A stretch of 64,000 nt of DNA, from the NCBI GenBank assembly GCA_950054155.1, contig CATLOT010000019.1:1-64000 (forward strand), in the 5' to 3' direction. This stretch comes from an uncultured Bacteriovoracaceae bacterium (lineage in GTDB: Bacteria; Bdellovibrionota; Bacteriovoracia; Bacteriovoracales; Bacteriovoracaceae). Positions 22,280-30,536 of the stretch are shown piece after piece. Below the pieces are notes generated by a model. That model worked only from the letters and a program-made list of their open reading frames with translations. It was not told the origin of the DNA and did not search any database. Both the position numbers and the translations under genes were made by a program. The first letter of the stretch is position 1; each line of letters starts with the position of its first letter.

Positions 22280-22909
22280 TTAAAGAAGTTCGGATAGTTT
22301 GACAAGATTTTTCTTTGTTCCACGTGGAACAATACTACCCTCATAAGCTATAAAAGTGCGTCCGAGGGTCCCAGAGAGGCCATAAGGCTTATCTATTAAT
22401 TTTCTAAAATTTGCTATCTTTTCTTTTGGGTTTTCTAGTTCGTGAACATTTGGTCCCTTATAGAAGTAGACCTTCGCTTCACTAGAGAGGTTTATCTTTT
22501 TAAGAAACTCTTGGATTTTTCCCACCGCCTTAAAGGAGATACTACAAGGTACATCAATCTCCACAGTTTCAATTCTATGGTGATATGTCTTTACATTCTC
22601 AAGGCCAAGTAAACTTGCAATCTCGTTCACTGCATCCGACTTTTTTCGTCTGGCCTCAAAGCCTATGAATTTTGTATCAGGGTACTTATAGGCTAAGGGA
22701 AGAAGGGGGAAGCCACCACCAAAGCCAATGTCCAGGTGTAGTCCCTTTTTGATCTCATTATCAAAACTCTCAAAAAGAGTTGTTGGCTCAATTGAGTCAA
22801 TAATCTGTTTTTGATAGAACTCCTCGGGATCAGTAATCCTTGTGAGGTTCAAGGTCGCGAAATCCTCATTAAGGAGTTTAAGAAATCTTTCGGAAAAGTC
22901 TTTCATCAT
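22280..22909 (-). CDS. rsmG: 16S rRNA (guanine-527-N7) methyltransferase RsmG
   Basis: 209 residues. The SAM-binding region is LHLDIGFGGGFPLLPLAYKYP, seen here as DIGFGGGFPLLPLA near 60-74, with FIGFEARRKKSDAVNEIA following. It methylates G527 of 16S rRNA. Its start overlaps the mnmG stop by four bases (ATGA), typical of the mnmG-rsmG pair. A perfect parS palindrome sits inside its 3' end, encoding IVPRGT. Confidence 0.93.
   Translation of the reverse strand: MMKDFSERFLKLLNEDFATLNLTRITDPEEFYQKQIIDSIEPTTLFESFDNEIKKGLHLDIGFGGGFPLLPLAYKYPDTKFIGFEARRKKSDAVNEIASLLGLENVKTYHHRIETVEIDVPCSISFKAVGKIQEFLKKINLSSEAKVYFYKGPNVHELENPKEKIANFRKLIDKPYGLSGTLGRTFIAYEGSIVPRGTKKNLVKLSELL
22316..22331. promoter_or_regulatory. 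parS: parS centromere site
   Basis: TGTTCCACGTGGAACA is a perfect 16-base palindrome that fits the ParB-binding consensus TGTTNCACGTGNAACA at every fixed base. It lies inside the rsmG coding region, 74 bases upstream of parA on the minus strand. Confidence 0.92.
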
Positions 22910-24759
22910 AATGTCGAAGCTACGAAGGCTAAGGTTGCAGGGCGAATTCCCTCTATTCTCTTCAGCTGCCCAAATGTTTCAGGCTTTATTTTAGATATAC
23001 GCTGTTTACACTCAAAGCTAAGGTTGGAATTATCTAAAAGACTCTTCCACTCCAGAGTTTTATTTTCAAGCTTATTAAGGGAGGCATTCTCAATCTCTTC
23101 CCTAGCAATATAGCCTCGGTATTTAATTGTGATAGCCACTGTTCTTATAAGTCGATCATCAGCAGTTATGCCACTATTTGCAAGAATACGCTTAAGAGTA
23201 AGAATTGGATCTATGTGACTTCGTTTTAACACTTCGGTTAATGTTGTTTTCTCTTTTAGGCCACCAAGTCCCATATTTTCAAACAGCTCTCTATTTTCAC
23301 GATTGGGCAAATAGTGGGTTTCGTCACAAAGGTTTTCAAGAGCAACTTTTGCTTCGATAAACTTCCTATTGTGGTAATCCACTTCAGAGTTAAGCTCAAG
23401 ACTCTCTCTAAAGTTAAAAAGCCTTTCAATGGAATTATCTTCTCTAATATAGAGCCTATTTTCACTTCTAGCAGTGAATAGCCTATAAGGCTCATCTCTT
23501 TCATTTGTAACGAGGTCTTCGATCATGACACCAATATAAGAAAGTTCCCTGGGAAGAATTAGGGGATCTTTACCTTTTGCTTTAAGAGCAGCATTGAAGC
23601 CAGCAATAAGACCTTGTCCCCCAGCCTCTTCATAGCCGCTTGTCCCGCATACTTGGCCAGCAAAATAAAGCCCCTCGAATGAGTCGTGCTCTAATGTCCG
23701 TTTCATATTGAGTGTATCAACAACATCGTACTCAACTGCATAACCAAATACGTCTATTTCAGCCTTTTCAAGGCCATCTATTGTGCGCAGAAATTCTAAT
23801 TGGATCTCTTTTGGAAGCGAAGTGCTTATACCGTTGGGATAAAAAGAGTCGATATCAAGCCCTTCAGGTTCCACGAATACATGATGAACGTTCCTATCTT
23901 CATAGCGAAACGCCTTATCTTCAATGCTTGGACAGTATCTGGGACCTACTCCCTGAATTTGACCATTAAAAATTGGGCTTCTTTCCTTGTTTTCTCTGAT
24001 AATTCCAAGTGTTTTGGGGTTTGTGCGAGTTAAGAAACAGTCTACTTGCTTTAAATTCCTTGAATTCGCAGAATGATCATAATGAAAGTTGAGAGAGCCT
24101 GTGTCAGAAGGCTGTGCCTCCATTTTAGAAAAGTCTATTGAGTGTCTCTTGATTCTGGGTGGAGTTCCTGTCTTAAACCTCTTTTTAAGGGTTTTTATAT
24201 TAGAAAACAGCTCTTTCATCCCGGGAGATTGGCTAATACCTACTCGCCCACCATCAGTGATATCTTCTCCTGTATGAAGAACACCATTTAGGAATGTTCC
24301 CGTAGTGACTATTAGAAAGGATGTTTTAATATTCTGCTTATCACCGTAAAGACAAAAGTAACCGGAAGGATCCTTTTCCACGCTTAAAACTTTTTCTCTT
24401 ATAACAGTGATCTCGCTCTCTTCGATAATTCTTTCTGCAAACTCAGAGTACTTTTCTTTATCAATTTGAACCCGAGTACTTTGTACAGCATAGCCTTTTG
24501 ATTCATTAAGTGTACGATACTGAATTCCAGCAAGGTCTGCGAGCCGTCCCATGAGTCCGCCCATCGCATCTATCTCTCGAACAACCTGACCTTTTCCCAC
24601 TCCGCCAACAGCTGGATTACATGGAGCACTCCCAAGCCCTACCCCCGGCATAGTAACTATGGCGACACTAAGATTAAATTGATTTGCAGCCCATGCAGCC
24701 TCAAGGCCAGCATGTCCGCCACCAAGAATAGTTATATCGAAAGACTTGAATTGTTCCAC
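22906..24759 (-). CDS. mnmG: tRNA U34 carboxymethylaminomethyl enzyme MnmG (GidA)
   Basis: 617 residues. It has the N-terminal FAD-binding motif ILGGGHAGLEAA, the conserved blocks AMGGLMGRLAD and GRVGISQSPGMKELF, and the C-terminal RPATLAFVAS. With MnmE it builds cmnm5U at the wobble base of some tRNAs. The apparent GTG start at 24759 lies inside a parS site; nothing better is in frame near the FAD motif, though the binding site is weak (AAAGGGT about 12 bases away). mnmE is 60 bases upstream. Confidence 0.95.
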   Translation of the reverse strand: MEQFKSFDITILGGGHAGLEAAWAANQFNLSVAIVTMPGVGLGSAPCNPAVGGVGKGQVVREIDAMGGLMGRLADLAGIQYRTLNESKGYAVQSTRVQIDKEKYSEFAERIIEESEITVIREKVLSVEKDPSGYFCLYGDKQNIKTSFLIVTTGTFLNGVLHTGEDITDGGRVGISQSPGMKELFSNIKTLKKRFKTGTPPRIKRHSIDFSKMEAQPSDTGSLNFHYDHSANSRNLKQVDCFLTRTNPKTLGIIRENKERSPIFNGQIQGVGPRYCPSIEDKAFRYEDRNVHHVFVEPEGLDIDSFYPNGISTSLPKEIQLEFLRTIDGLEKAEIDVFGYAVEYDVVDTLNMKRTLEHDSFEGLYFAGQVCGTSGYEEAGGQGLIAGFNAALKAKGKDPLILPRELSYIGVMIEDLVTNERDEPYRLFTARSENRLYIREDNSIERLFNFRESLELNSEVDYHNRKFIEAKVALENLCDETHYLPNRENRELFENMGLGGLKEKTTLTEVLKRSHIDPILTLKRILANSGITADDRLIRTVAITIKYRGYIAREEIENASLNKLENKTLEWKSLLDNSNLSFECKQRISKIKPETFGQLKRIEGIRPATLAFVASTL

Positions 24760-24767
24760 GTGGAACT
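24752..24767. promoter_or_regulatory. parS: Second parS site, over the mnmG start
   Basis: TGTTCCACGTGGAACT matches the parS palindrome at 15 of 16 bases and shares the core of the site at 22316. On the minus strand its central CACGTG contains the GTG start codon of mnmG, so ParB binding here could affect mnmG expression. Confidence 0.85.
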
Positions 24768-24819
24768 TTTACCCTTTATTGGAAAATTGTGCCACAGAAG
24801 ATGTAACACACTGTAAATA

Positions 24820-26343
24820 CTACTTCCCAATACAAAAATTAGCGAAAATATGGTCGAGAACCTCTTGAGGACTCACTACACCTATTAGCTCATCCATCTT
24901 AGAGCTTAAAATATTCACGTGATGACTGAGAATTGCACAATCATCAAGATCCTGCCCTACACTATAAATATTATTTAATTCATCATAAATAGCTGAAATT
25001 ACGTTACGATGTCTGACAAAAGGGATCGGACTTCCCTCTTTAAGTACTTGATATTCCTTAAGAATCATATTCTCAAGATCATTAAGCGCCCCTATAGGAC
25101 CACTTTCTGAATCTGCCCCCATAGGACCACTCTTCAAATCTGCCCCCATAGGACCACTTTTCGAATCTGCCCCCATAGGACCACTTTTCGAATCTGCCCC
25201 CATAGGACCACTTTTAGAATCTGCCCCCATAGGACCACTTTTAAAATCTGCCCCTATAGAACCACTTTGAAATAACGGAATATCTTTAAATTGTACGGAA
25301 ATAGCCCCTACCCTATCTTTAAACCCATCAAGATCACTGTGGGTAAGAACAATTGCGTCTGGCTTAAGGCCATGAATTTCTAAATCTGAACCAATAAAAC
25401 TGAAAGGATTGATGACTAATATTTTGAAAAAACTCTTTCGATTAATCTCTATACTTTGATCAATACCGATTTTTTCAATCTCTCCTGCACCCTCTCGAAT
25501 ACCAGCGGTATCGATGAGCTTGAAAGGACTGTCACCAAGGTAGATGAACTCTGAAATATAATCACGAGTGGTTCCGTGAATATCACTTACGATTGCGCGA
25601 TTATGACCGACTAATTTGTTAAATAGAGTACTTTTGCCGGCATTTGTAGCACCAATAAGAGAAATAACGGGCGCCATTAAATCGTTAAGATTCCCCTTAG
25701 ATCGTTGATAAAGTTTATCAACCTCAACCCTTAGCTGTGAGAAGTCCCGATTGAGCTTTGACTTAATCTCTTCCTCACCCACGTCTTCTGAAAAATCGAT
25801 AAGTATCTCAACGCTTGCTTTAATTTCAAGAATAAGTTCTCGCAATCGCAGGTAATTCGAATAAAGATCATTATTAAGGGCTTTAAGTCCACTATTAAGT
25901 CCAAATTCACTACTGGCATTAAGAATAAGATCCAAACCCTCAACTTGGGTGAGATTCATTTTATTGTTCTTAAGCGCACGATAGGAAAACTCACCAGATT
26001 GGGCCATTCGAAAGCCAAACTCATCAACTAAATAGCGTAATACCCTCTCCAAATTGAAGGGATTACCATGGAGTGTGAATTCAACGGTATTTTCGCCAGT
26101 GAAACTCTTGGGACCTTTAAAATAAGTAAAAACACCTTCATCTAGTAGCTCCCTATTCTTAGTGTAGAAGCGACTAAAGTATACCTTATGGCTTTCTGGT
26201 TCACTGAATTTGCTTTGGCCAGTTAGGCTAACTAAGAATTTAAGATTCTTAACTCCTGAGACCCTTACAATACCTAAGGCTGACTTTTCCGATGTGCCGG
26301 TACTAATTGCTACAATTGGACCATCGGAAAAGTGAAAACTCAT
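24820..26343 (-). CDS. mnmE: tRNA-modification GTPase MnmE with expanded G5 loop
   Basis: 507 residues, above the usual 450-460. The N-terminal THF-binding domain opens with DGPIVAISTGTSEKSALGIVRVSG (in part: GPIVAISTGTSEKSALGIV). The G domain has P-loop GATNAGKST, switch GTTRD and DTAGIRE; the C-terminal CIGK is intact. G4 reads THSD, not NKxD. In place of the short G5 loop there are six to seven copies of a nine-residue unit (SGPMGADSK), residues about 358-418. The surrounding fold is complete, so the gene looks functional. It partners with MnmG in tRNA U34 modification. Confidence 0.95.
   Translation of the reverse strand: MSFHFSDGPIVAISTGTSEKSALGIVRVSGVKNLKFLVSLTGQSKFSEPESHKVYFSRFYTKNRELLDEGVFTYFKGPKSFTGENTVEFTLHGNPFNLERVLRYLVDEFGFRMAQSGEFSYRALKNNKMNLTQVEGLDLILNASSEFGLNSGLKALNNDLYSNYLRLRELILEIKASVEILIDFSEDVGEEEIKSKLNRDFSQLRVEVDKLYQRSKGNLNDLMAPVISLIGATNAGKSTLFNKLVGHNRAIVSDIHGTTRDYISEFIYLGDSPFKLIDTAGIREGAGEIEKIGIDQSIEINRKSFFKILVINPFSFIGSDLEIHGLKPDAIVLTHSDLDGFKDRVGAISVQFKDIPLFQSGSIGADFKSGPMGADSKSGPMGADSKSGPMGADSKSGPMGADLKSGPMGADSESGPIGALNDLENMILKEYQVLKEGSPIPFVRHRNVISAIYDELNNIYSVGQDLDDCAILSHHVNILSSKMDELIGVVSPQEVLDHIFANFCIGK
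25091..25270 (-). repeat. 27-bp in-frame tandem repeat in mnmE
   Basis: Six full 27-bp units (25091-25252) plus a partial seventh. Units 3 and 4 are identical; the others differ at one to four positions, mostly in the middle of the unit. Each unit encodes a nine-residue block with Ser-Gly-Pro-Met-Gly-Ala at its core. The length is a multiple of three, so the frame is kept. Such repeats change length by slippage or recombination. Confidence 0.95.
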
Positions 26344-26345
26344 TT

Positions 26346-27815
26346 TTAATCTACAGTTTTATAGACGAATAGCTGTTGAGCTATACCGAAGAGAGTTGAT
26401 ACGAAAATGTAGAGATTGAGTCCTGCCGGAAGATCTTTCATGAAGAAAGTAAAAATAAGTGGCATGAACATCATCATCTTTTGCTGAGTAGGATCTGCTG
26501 TGGTTGAAGGATTTAGCTTTGTTTGACCAAACATAGCAGCACCCATCAATACAGGTAGAACATAGTAGGGATCTTTAGCTGAGAGATCATGAATCCACAG
26601 AATAAAAGGCGCACCAAGAAGCTCTACGGAATTAAAGAGAACCTGGTAAAAAGCAAAGAAAACAGGCATTTGCAGCAATAATGGTAAACAGCCACCCATT
26701 GGATTAGCGCCATTTCTTTTAAAGAGCTCCATTGTTTCTTTTTGCATTCGTTGAGGATCGTCTCCGTACTTTTCCTTAACCTTAGCAAGCTCAGGCTGTA
26801 GCTTTTGCATTTTCTTCATCGACTTAAAACTCTTGTACTGAAGAGGAAAAAGAAGCGTACGGATAAAGAGAGTAATCAGAATAATCGCAAAACCATAATT
26901 AGGAACATACTTATAAAAGAACTGAAGACCCTTAAGAATAGGAACTGCAATAATTCCAAAAACACCAAAATCGATTGAAAGGTGAAGGTTATCACCAAGA
27001 GTGTTCAAATCATCATAACTCTTTTGTGAATAGACAGTATAACCACTTAGATTTGTTGTTGATTCAACAACTTTAACACCTAAATTTTCACTTTTAATTT
27101 TGGCCATAGTGACAGTCTTCTTATCGAGAACTGTTGCAAATAAGTGGTAGTGGTAATCTACTCCAAACCACTTCATAGAGCCGTCATAGCTCTCTTCATC
27201 ATCAATATTAGAGCGTTCAACTTCCTTAAAGAGAGTCAAAAATTGACGAATTTGACGGGCTTCACCCTCTTTAGTCTCAGACTCATTAAGGAAGTAAAAT
27301 TGATAAGGTTGGCTGGAATTTAGAGACCATCTGAAGAGACCATCTTCACCCAAGGTTCCCGCGAAATTAAGACCTAAACGAGAATCGGTACCCGTTACCT
27401 TTGCACCGTCTACTTGGAAATTATCAAGATTAATCTCAACTCTATTTCCTTGATTAAGAACAAAGATTTGGAAAGGCTTTCTATCCCCAACAACAGCATT
27501 GAGAGGATCGGTAGCCATTTTACTCTTATAGGAAAGAATAGCTAATTGATTAGTAATTTGAACTTCGTTAACACCATTAATAACAGTGATTGTTTTGGCT
27601 TCAGTTGCTTGAACAGGAGTTGCACTATCCTTAGTGGTTACAGTGGTAGGCGTAGCTGTTGGCTGGGCCACTTTAGTTTCATTGCTAGCCTTCTTATCAG
27701 TTGTGACAGGAGCGGGCTCAAAAGCATTCTTAGGCGCAAAATAAGCTTGCCACGTAAAAAGAACAAATGCTGAGAGAGCTAGAGCAAGAAAGAGCCTCTT
27801 TTGTTCTGAAGCCAT
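26346..27815 (-). CDS. yidC: Membrane protein insertase YidC
   Basis: 489 residues. An N-terminal anchor is followed by a Thr/Ala/Pro-rich linker (about 32-75), a periplasmic beta domain, and the conserved insertase core from about 310: FKSMKKMQKLQPELAKVKEKYG (partly: KMQKLQPELAKVKEKYG) and GGCLPLLLQMPVFFAFYQVL, with the membrane-embedded Arg in YGFAIILITLFIRTLLFP. It inserts small membrane proteins such as F0 c. It sits in the conserved rpmH-rnpA-yidD-yidC order. Confidence 0.97.
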   Translation of the reverse strand: MASEQKRLFLALALSAFVLFTWQAYFAPKNAFEPAPVTTDKKASNETKVAQPTATPTTVTTKDSATPVQATEAKTITVINGVNEVQITNQLAILSYKSKMATDPLNAVVGDRKPFQIFVLNQGNRVEINLDNFQVDGAKVTGTDSRLGLNFAGTLGEDGLFRWSLNSSQPYQFYFLNESETKEGEARQIRQFLTLFKEVERSNIDDEESYDGSMKWFGVDYHYHLFATVLDKKTVTMAKIKSENLGVKVVESTTNLSGYTVYSQKSYDDLNTLGDNLHLSIDFGVFGIIAVPILKGLQFFYKYVPNYGFAIILITLFIRTLLFPLQYKSFKSMKKMQKLQPELAKVKEKYGDDPQRMQKETMELFKRNGANPMGGCLPLLLQMPVFFAFYQVLFNSVELLGAPFILWIHDLSAKDPYYVLPVLMGAAMFGQTKLNPSTTADPTQQKMMMFMPLIFTFFMKDLPAGLNLYIFVSTLFGIAQQLFVYKTVD

Positions 27816-27817
27816 AA

Positions 27818-28054
27818 TTATTCCTTTTTTAAGGGTACTTCACCAGGAATGGGATCATAACCACCTGGATGAAAGGGATGACATTTACTAATTCGTTTGA
27901 CTGAATACCACAGAGCGAGAGGAGCTGAAAAGTTTTCCAAGCACTCTTTAGCGTAACAACTACAAGTTGGTTCAAAACGGCATCTAGGACCGATAAACGG
28001 ACTTATACCTCTTTGATAAAAATTGATAAGAAAACGCAATATTGCTTTAACCAT
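27818..28054 (-). CDS. yidD: Membrane protein insertion efficiency factor YidD
   Basis: 78 residues. It has the hallmark Cys-rich block GPRCRFEPTCSCYAKECLE and HPFHPGGYDPIP. YidD is a small peripheral protein linked to YidC insertion. It lies two bases before yidC and overlaps rnpA by eight. Confidence 0.95.
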   Translation of the reverse strand: MVKAILRFLINFYQRGISPFIGPRCRFEPTCSCYAKECLENFSAPLALWYSVKRISKCHPFHPGGYDPIPGEVPLKKE

Positions 28055-28412
28055 TTTTCTTGAGTGCTTGAAAGCCTTGTTTCCAAGAAACGCTCAGATC
28101 TTCGAAGCCACTCCCCTCATTGGAAAAGCGGCCTTTTAAACGAGGTGAAGCAACGATTAGAATATCAAAGGGAAGCTCTCTAAGATCACTTTCTCTATAG
28201 GCCTCACGTAAAAAACGTTTAACCTTGTTTCTAACCACAGCATTTCCTACTTTTTTAGACACACTTAACCCAAGTCGAGAGCTTTCTAGACCAAGTCGAG
28301 ATTTCTTATAATAGAAACGCAAAAAAGGGGTGTTCGCATAGCGTGCACCCCGTCTCAAGTACTGAAAATCAATGGGTTTTAACAAACGCGACTCTTTTGG
28401 AAAACAAGTCAC
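28047..28412 (-). CDS. rnpA: Ribonuclease P protein component
   Basis: 121 residues from a GTG start. Conserved RNA-binding block RNKVKRFLREAYR near residues 60-73, and KKVGNAVVRN just before it. With the RNase P RNA, which is not in this window, it trims tRNA 5' ends. It sits between rpmH and yidD as in most bacteria. Confidence 0.94.
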   Translation of the reverse strand: MTCFPKESRLLKPIDFQYLRRGARYANTPFLRFYYKKSRLGLESSRLGLSVSKKVGNAVVRNKVKRFLREAYRESDLRELPFDILIVASPRLKGRFSNEGSGFEDLSVSWKQGFQALKKNG

Positions 28413-28432
28413 TGATAAAACCGAAAAGTGAT

Positions 28433-28585
28433 TTATTTCTTACCAGTTGAAACTGTAAGCTGCTTACGGCCTTTAGCACGTCTAGCATTAACTACTTTTC
28501 TTCCATTTGCAGTGGACATTCTTTTTAGGAATCCGTGTACACGGAGACGTTTCTTTCTTTTTGGTTGCCAAGTTCTTTTGCTCAT
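28433..28585 (-). CDS. rpmH: 50S ribosomal protein L34
   Basis: 50 residues: begins [19 protein letters not shown] and continues through [22 protein letters not shown] to a Lys-Lys end. This is the L34 signature. GAGG lies six bases before the ATG. It opens the rpmH-rnpA-yidD-yidC block, 251 bases from the divergent dnaA. It is too short to be found by length cutoffs. Confidence 0.97.
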   Translation of the reverse strand: MSKRTWQPKRKKRLRVHGFLKRMSTANGRKVVNARRAKGRKQLTVSTGKK

Positions 28586-28836
28586 TACATCCTCACGGAA
28601 CTAGTCACATTAACTTCTGAATATCTGATTTCAAGATGCGCAATTTACAAAACGATCTGTAAAAAATCAATGGCCTATGGCAAAAAAGTGGGTGCCAATT
28701 TTGTGACAGTTTGTAAGAAGAGTTCAGTTTTATTTCGCAACAAGTCATATTGCTTCTTCCCCCCTACTCAGGTACAAACTTTTTCCACAACAGAACACAA
28801 TCAAAATTGCACACACAGTAGTTGGAGACAAATCAC
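28586..28836. promoter_or_regulatory. Divergent rpmH-dnaA intergenic region
   Basis: 251 bases hold the promoters of the minus-strand rpmH block and the plus-strand dnaA. One DnaA-box-like TTTTCCACA occurs near 28790, close to dnaA, which would allow autoregulation. I see no convincing -35/-10 pair and no gene. Confidence 0.5.
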
Positions 28837-30456
28837 ATGACTCAAGGATTTCCCTTCGAAAAATTTCTCAAATCCACACCTCAAAAAGAAGAAAAAACTA
28901 ATAAAAATGATGACTTACTAAATTCTATTTTTAATCAAACACAAAAACCAAGCACCGCCACTTCACCGGAAAAAGCCCAACCTTCAACGGTAAATCTCTC
29001 CCAATCAGAAGAAGAAAGCGCACTAGAGCCCATCCTTGAGGCCCTCTATCCGATGCTAGAAGCAAATATGCCATCAATAAAATTTGATACGTTCATCAAA
29101 AATAAAATTAAGCTCATCAGCTTAAGTGACACCAAAGCAACCTTTGAAACCCAAACACAATTTATTAAATCCACACTTGAGACCAATTATTCAGACTTTT
29201 TCAAGAAAGCCCTTCAAGAACTTATGGGCTCTTCTTACACAATAGAATTCACTAATAGCAGCTCCCCTCTCAACTCGAATCTGAAAGAGTCACTCCAATC
29301 TCTTTCAGAGGACAAACCAAACCCCACAAAGGAAACTAAGAACTTCTTCACACTGGACCTCACTCCTAATCAAGACGAACTAAAAGACCAGGCAGAAGGT
29401 CGCTATATTAACCACATGGAGAAACAAAGCTCAGGCATTGTTATCGATCCAAGTAAAACTTTTGATAACTTCATCGTTGGCCCTTCAAACAACCTCGCTT
29501 TCGCAACTGCAAGTGCAGTATCAGACAGCCCAGGAAAGTCAGGGAAGTATCCCTGTCTCTACCTCTACTCCGACAGCGGTTTAGGAAAGACTCACCTTCT
29601 CCATGCTGTAGCCAATGGCATCTTTGCCAATCATCCTCATATGAAGATCTGCTTAATTTCAGCCAGAGATTTCATGAAGGAACTTATCAATGCCTACAAG
29701 GATAAAACTCTTTCAGAATTTCAAAGAAAATATACTGAAAGTGTAGATGTTCTTATGATTGACGACATTCATGAGCTGAAAAATAAAACCTCTACTCAAG
29801 AGGAGTTCTTTCACATCTTCAACTTTCTTCACGATAAAGGTAAGCAACTTATTTTCACTTCAGACAAGTCACCAGATAAAATCACTGGCATTGAAGAGAG
29901 AATTATCACCCGTCTCCAATGGGGCCTAGTTGTCGATATCCAAAAGCCGGACTTTGAAACAAGAACGGCGATCTTAAAGAAAAAGGCTATTGAGTTAGAT
30001 CTTTTTATCCAAGATGATGTTTTAAATCTTATCGCAAGCTCTATTAAGACATCCATTCGCGAGCTCGAGGGAAACCTCATTAGACTTCAAGCTCACGCAG
30101 ACATCATGGAAGCTGAAATTGACACAGAAATGGCTAGAGACATCCTCAAGCTCCAAGAAATCAACGAGAGACCTGCAGCAACTCTAGAGAGCGTCTGCAG
30201 AGCAAGTAGCCAGTACTTTAAAATCGCTGTTCCAGACTTAAGATCTAAATCACGCAGCAAAAATATTGTGAAGGCCCGCCATATCGCTTGGTACCTCAGT
30301 AAGAATATTGTTGGGGCGACCTTTATGGAAATTGGTAAGTACTACAGTAATCGCGACCACACATCTGTCATGCACGGAGTGAATAAGATCACTGAGCAAC
30401 TTAAAGGCGACAGCCAATTATCAAAAGACCTCATCTTTCTCGAAAATAATATTTAA
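28837..30456 (+). CDS. dnaA: Chromosomal replication initiator DnaA
   Basis: 539 residues from ATG 28837 with GGAGA eight bases upstream; an in-frame TTG at 28822 overlaps that site. Residues 1-65 are a Ser/Gln/Pro-rich extension before the usual domain I (about 66-140), which lacks the normal early Trp. The AAA+ domain has Walker A SDSGLGKTHL near 248-257 and Walker B VLMIDDIHE near 305. The domain IV signature is SNRDHTSVMHG near 503-513. It opens oriC at TTATCCACA boxes just downstream of its own stop. Confidence 0.97.
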   Translation: MTQGFPFEKFLKSTPQKEEKTNKNDDLLNSIFNQTQKPSTATSPEKAQPSTVNLSQSEEESALEPILEALYPMLEANMPSIKFDTFIKNKIKLISLSDTKATFETQTQFIKSTLETNYSDFFKKALQELMGSSYTIEFTNSSSPLNSNLKESLQSLSEDKPNPTKETKNFFTLDLTPNQDELKDQAEGRYINHMEKQSSGIVIDPSKTFDNFIVGPSNNLAFATASAVSDSPGKSGKYPCLYLYSDSGLGKTHLLHAVANGIFANHPHMKICLISARDFMKELINAYKDKTLSEFQRKYTESVDVLMIDDIHELKNKTSTQEEFFHIFNFLHDKGKQLIFTSDKSPDKITGIEERIITRLQWGLVVDIQKPDFETRTAILKKKAIELDLFIQDDVLNLIASSIKTSIRELEGNLIRLQAHADIMEAEIDTEMARDILKLQEINERPAATLESVCRASSQYFKIAVPDLRSKSRSKNIVKARHIAWYLSKNIVGATFMEIGKYYSNRDHTSVMHGVNKITEQLKGDSQLSKDLIFLENNI

Positions 30457-30470
30457 GTATTTGGCCAACC

Positions 30471-30480
30471 ATGACTACTC
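30471..30480 (+). repeat. Terminator-associated 10-mer, dnaA copy
   Basis: ATGACTACTC, three bases before the dnaA terminator stem. The identical word precedes the parvulin terminator at 51015-51024 on the minus strand; related words precede the atp terminator. A further TTGACTACTC lies at 30723-30732 inside oriC. Confidence 0.6.
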
Positions 30481-30509
30481 AAAGCCAGCCATAGCGCTGG
30501 CTTTTTTTA
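30481..30509 (+). terminator. Intrinsic terminator after dnaA
   Basis: AGCCAGC, short loop, GCTGGCT, then seven T. It begins 25 bases after the dnaA stop and separates dnaA transcription from the origin region. Confidence 0.9.
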
Positions 30510-30536
30510 TGCCCAAAATCAAAACCACCCAAAGCT

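Noticed and set aside
25091-25270. CRISPR-like array
   Set aside because: The repeats are contiguous, without spacers, and stay in frame within mnmE.
28822-28836. TTG 28822 as the dnaA start
   Set aside because: It overlaps the GGAGA ribosome binding site that serves the ATG at 28837.
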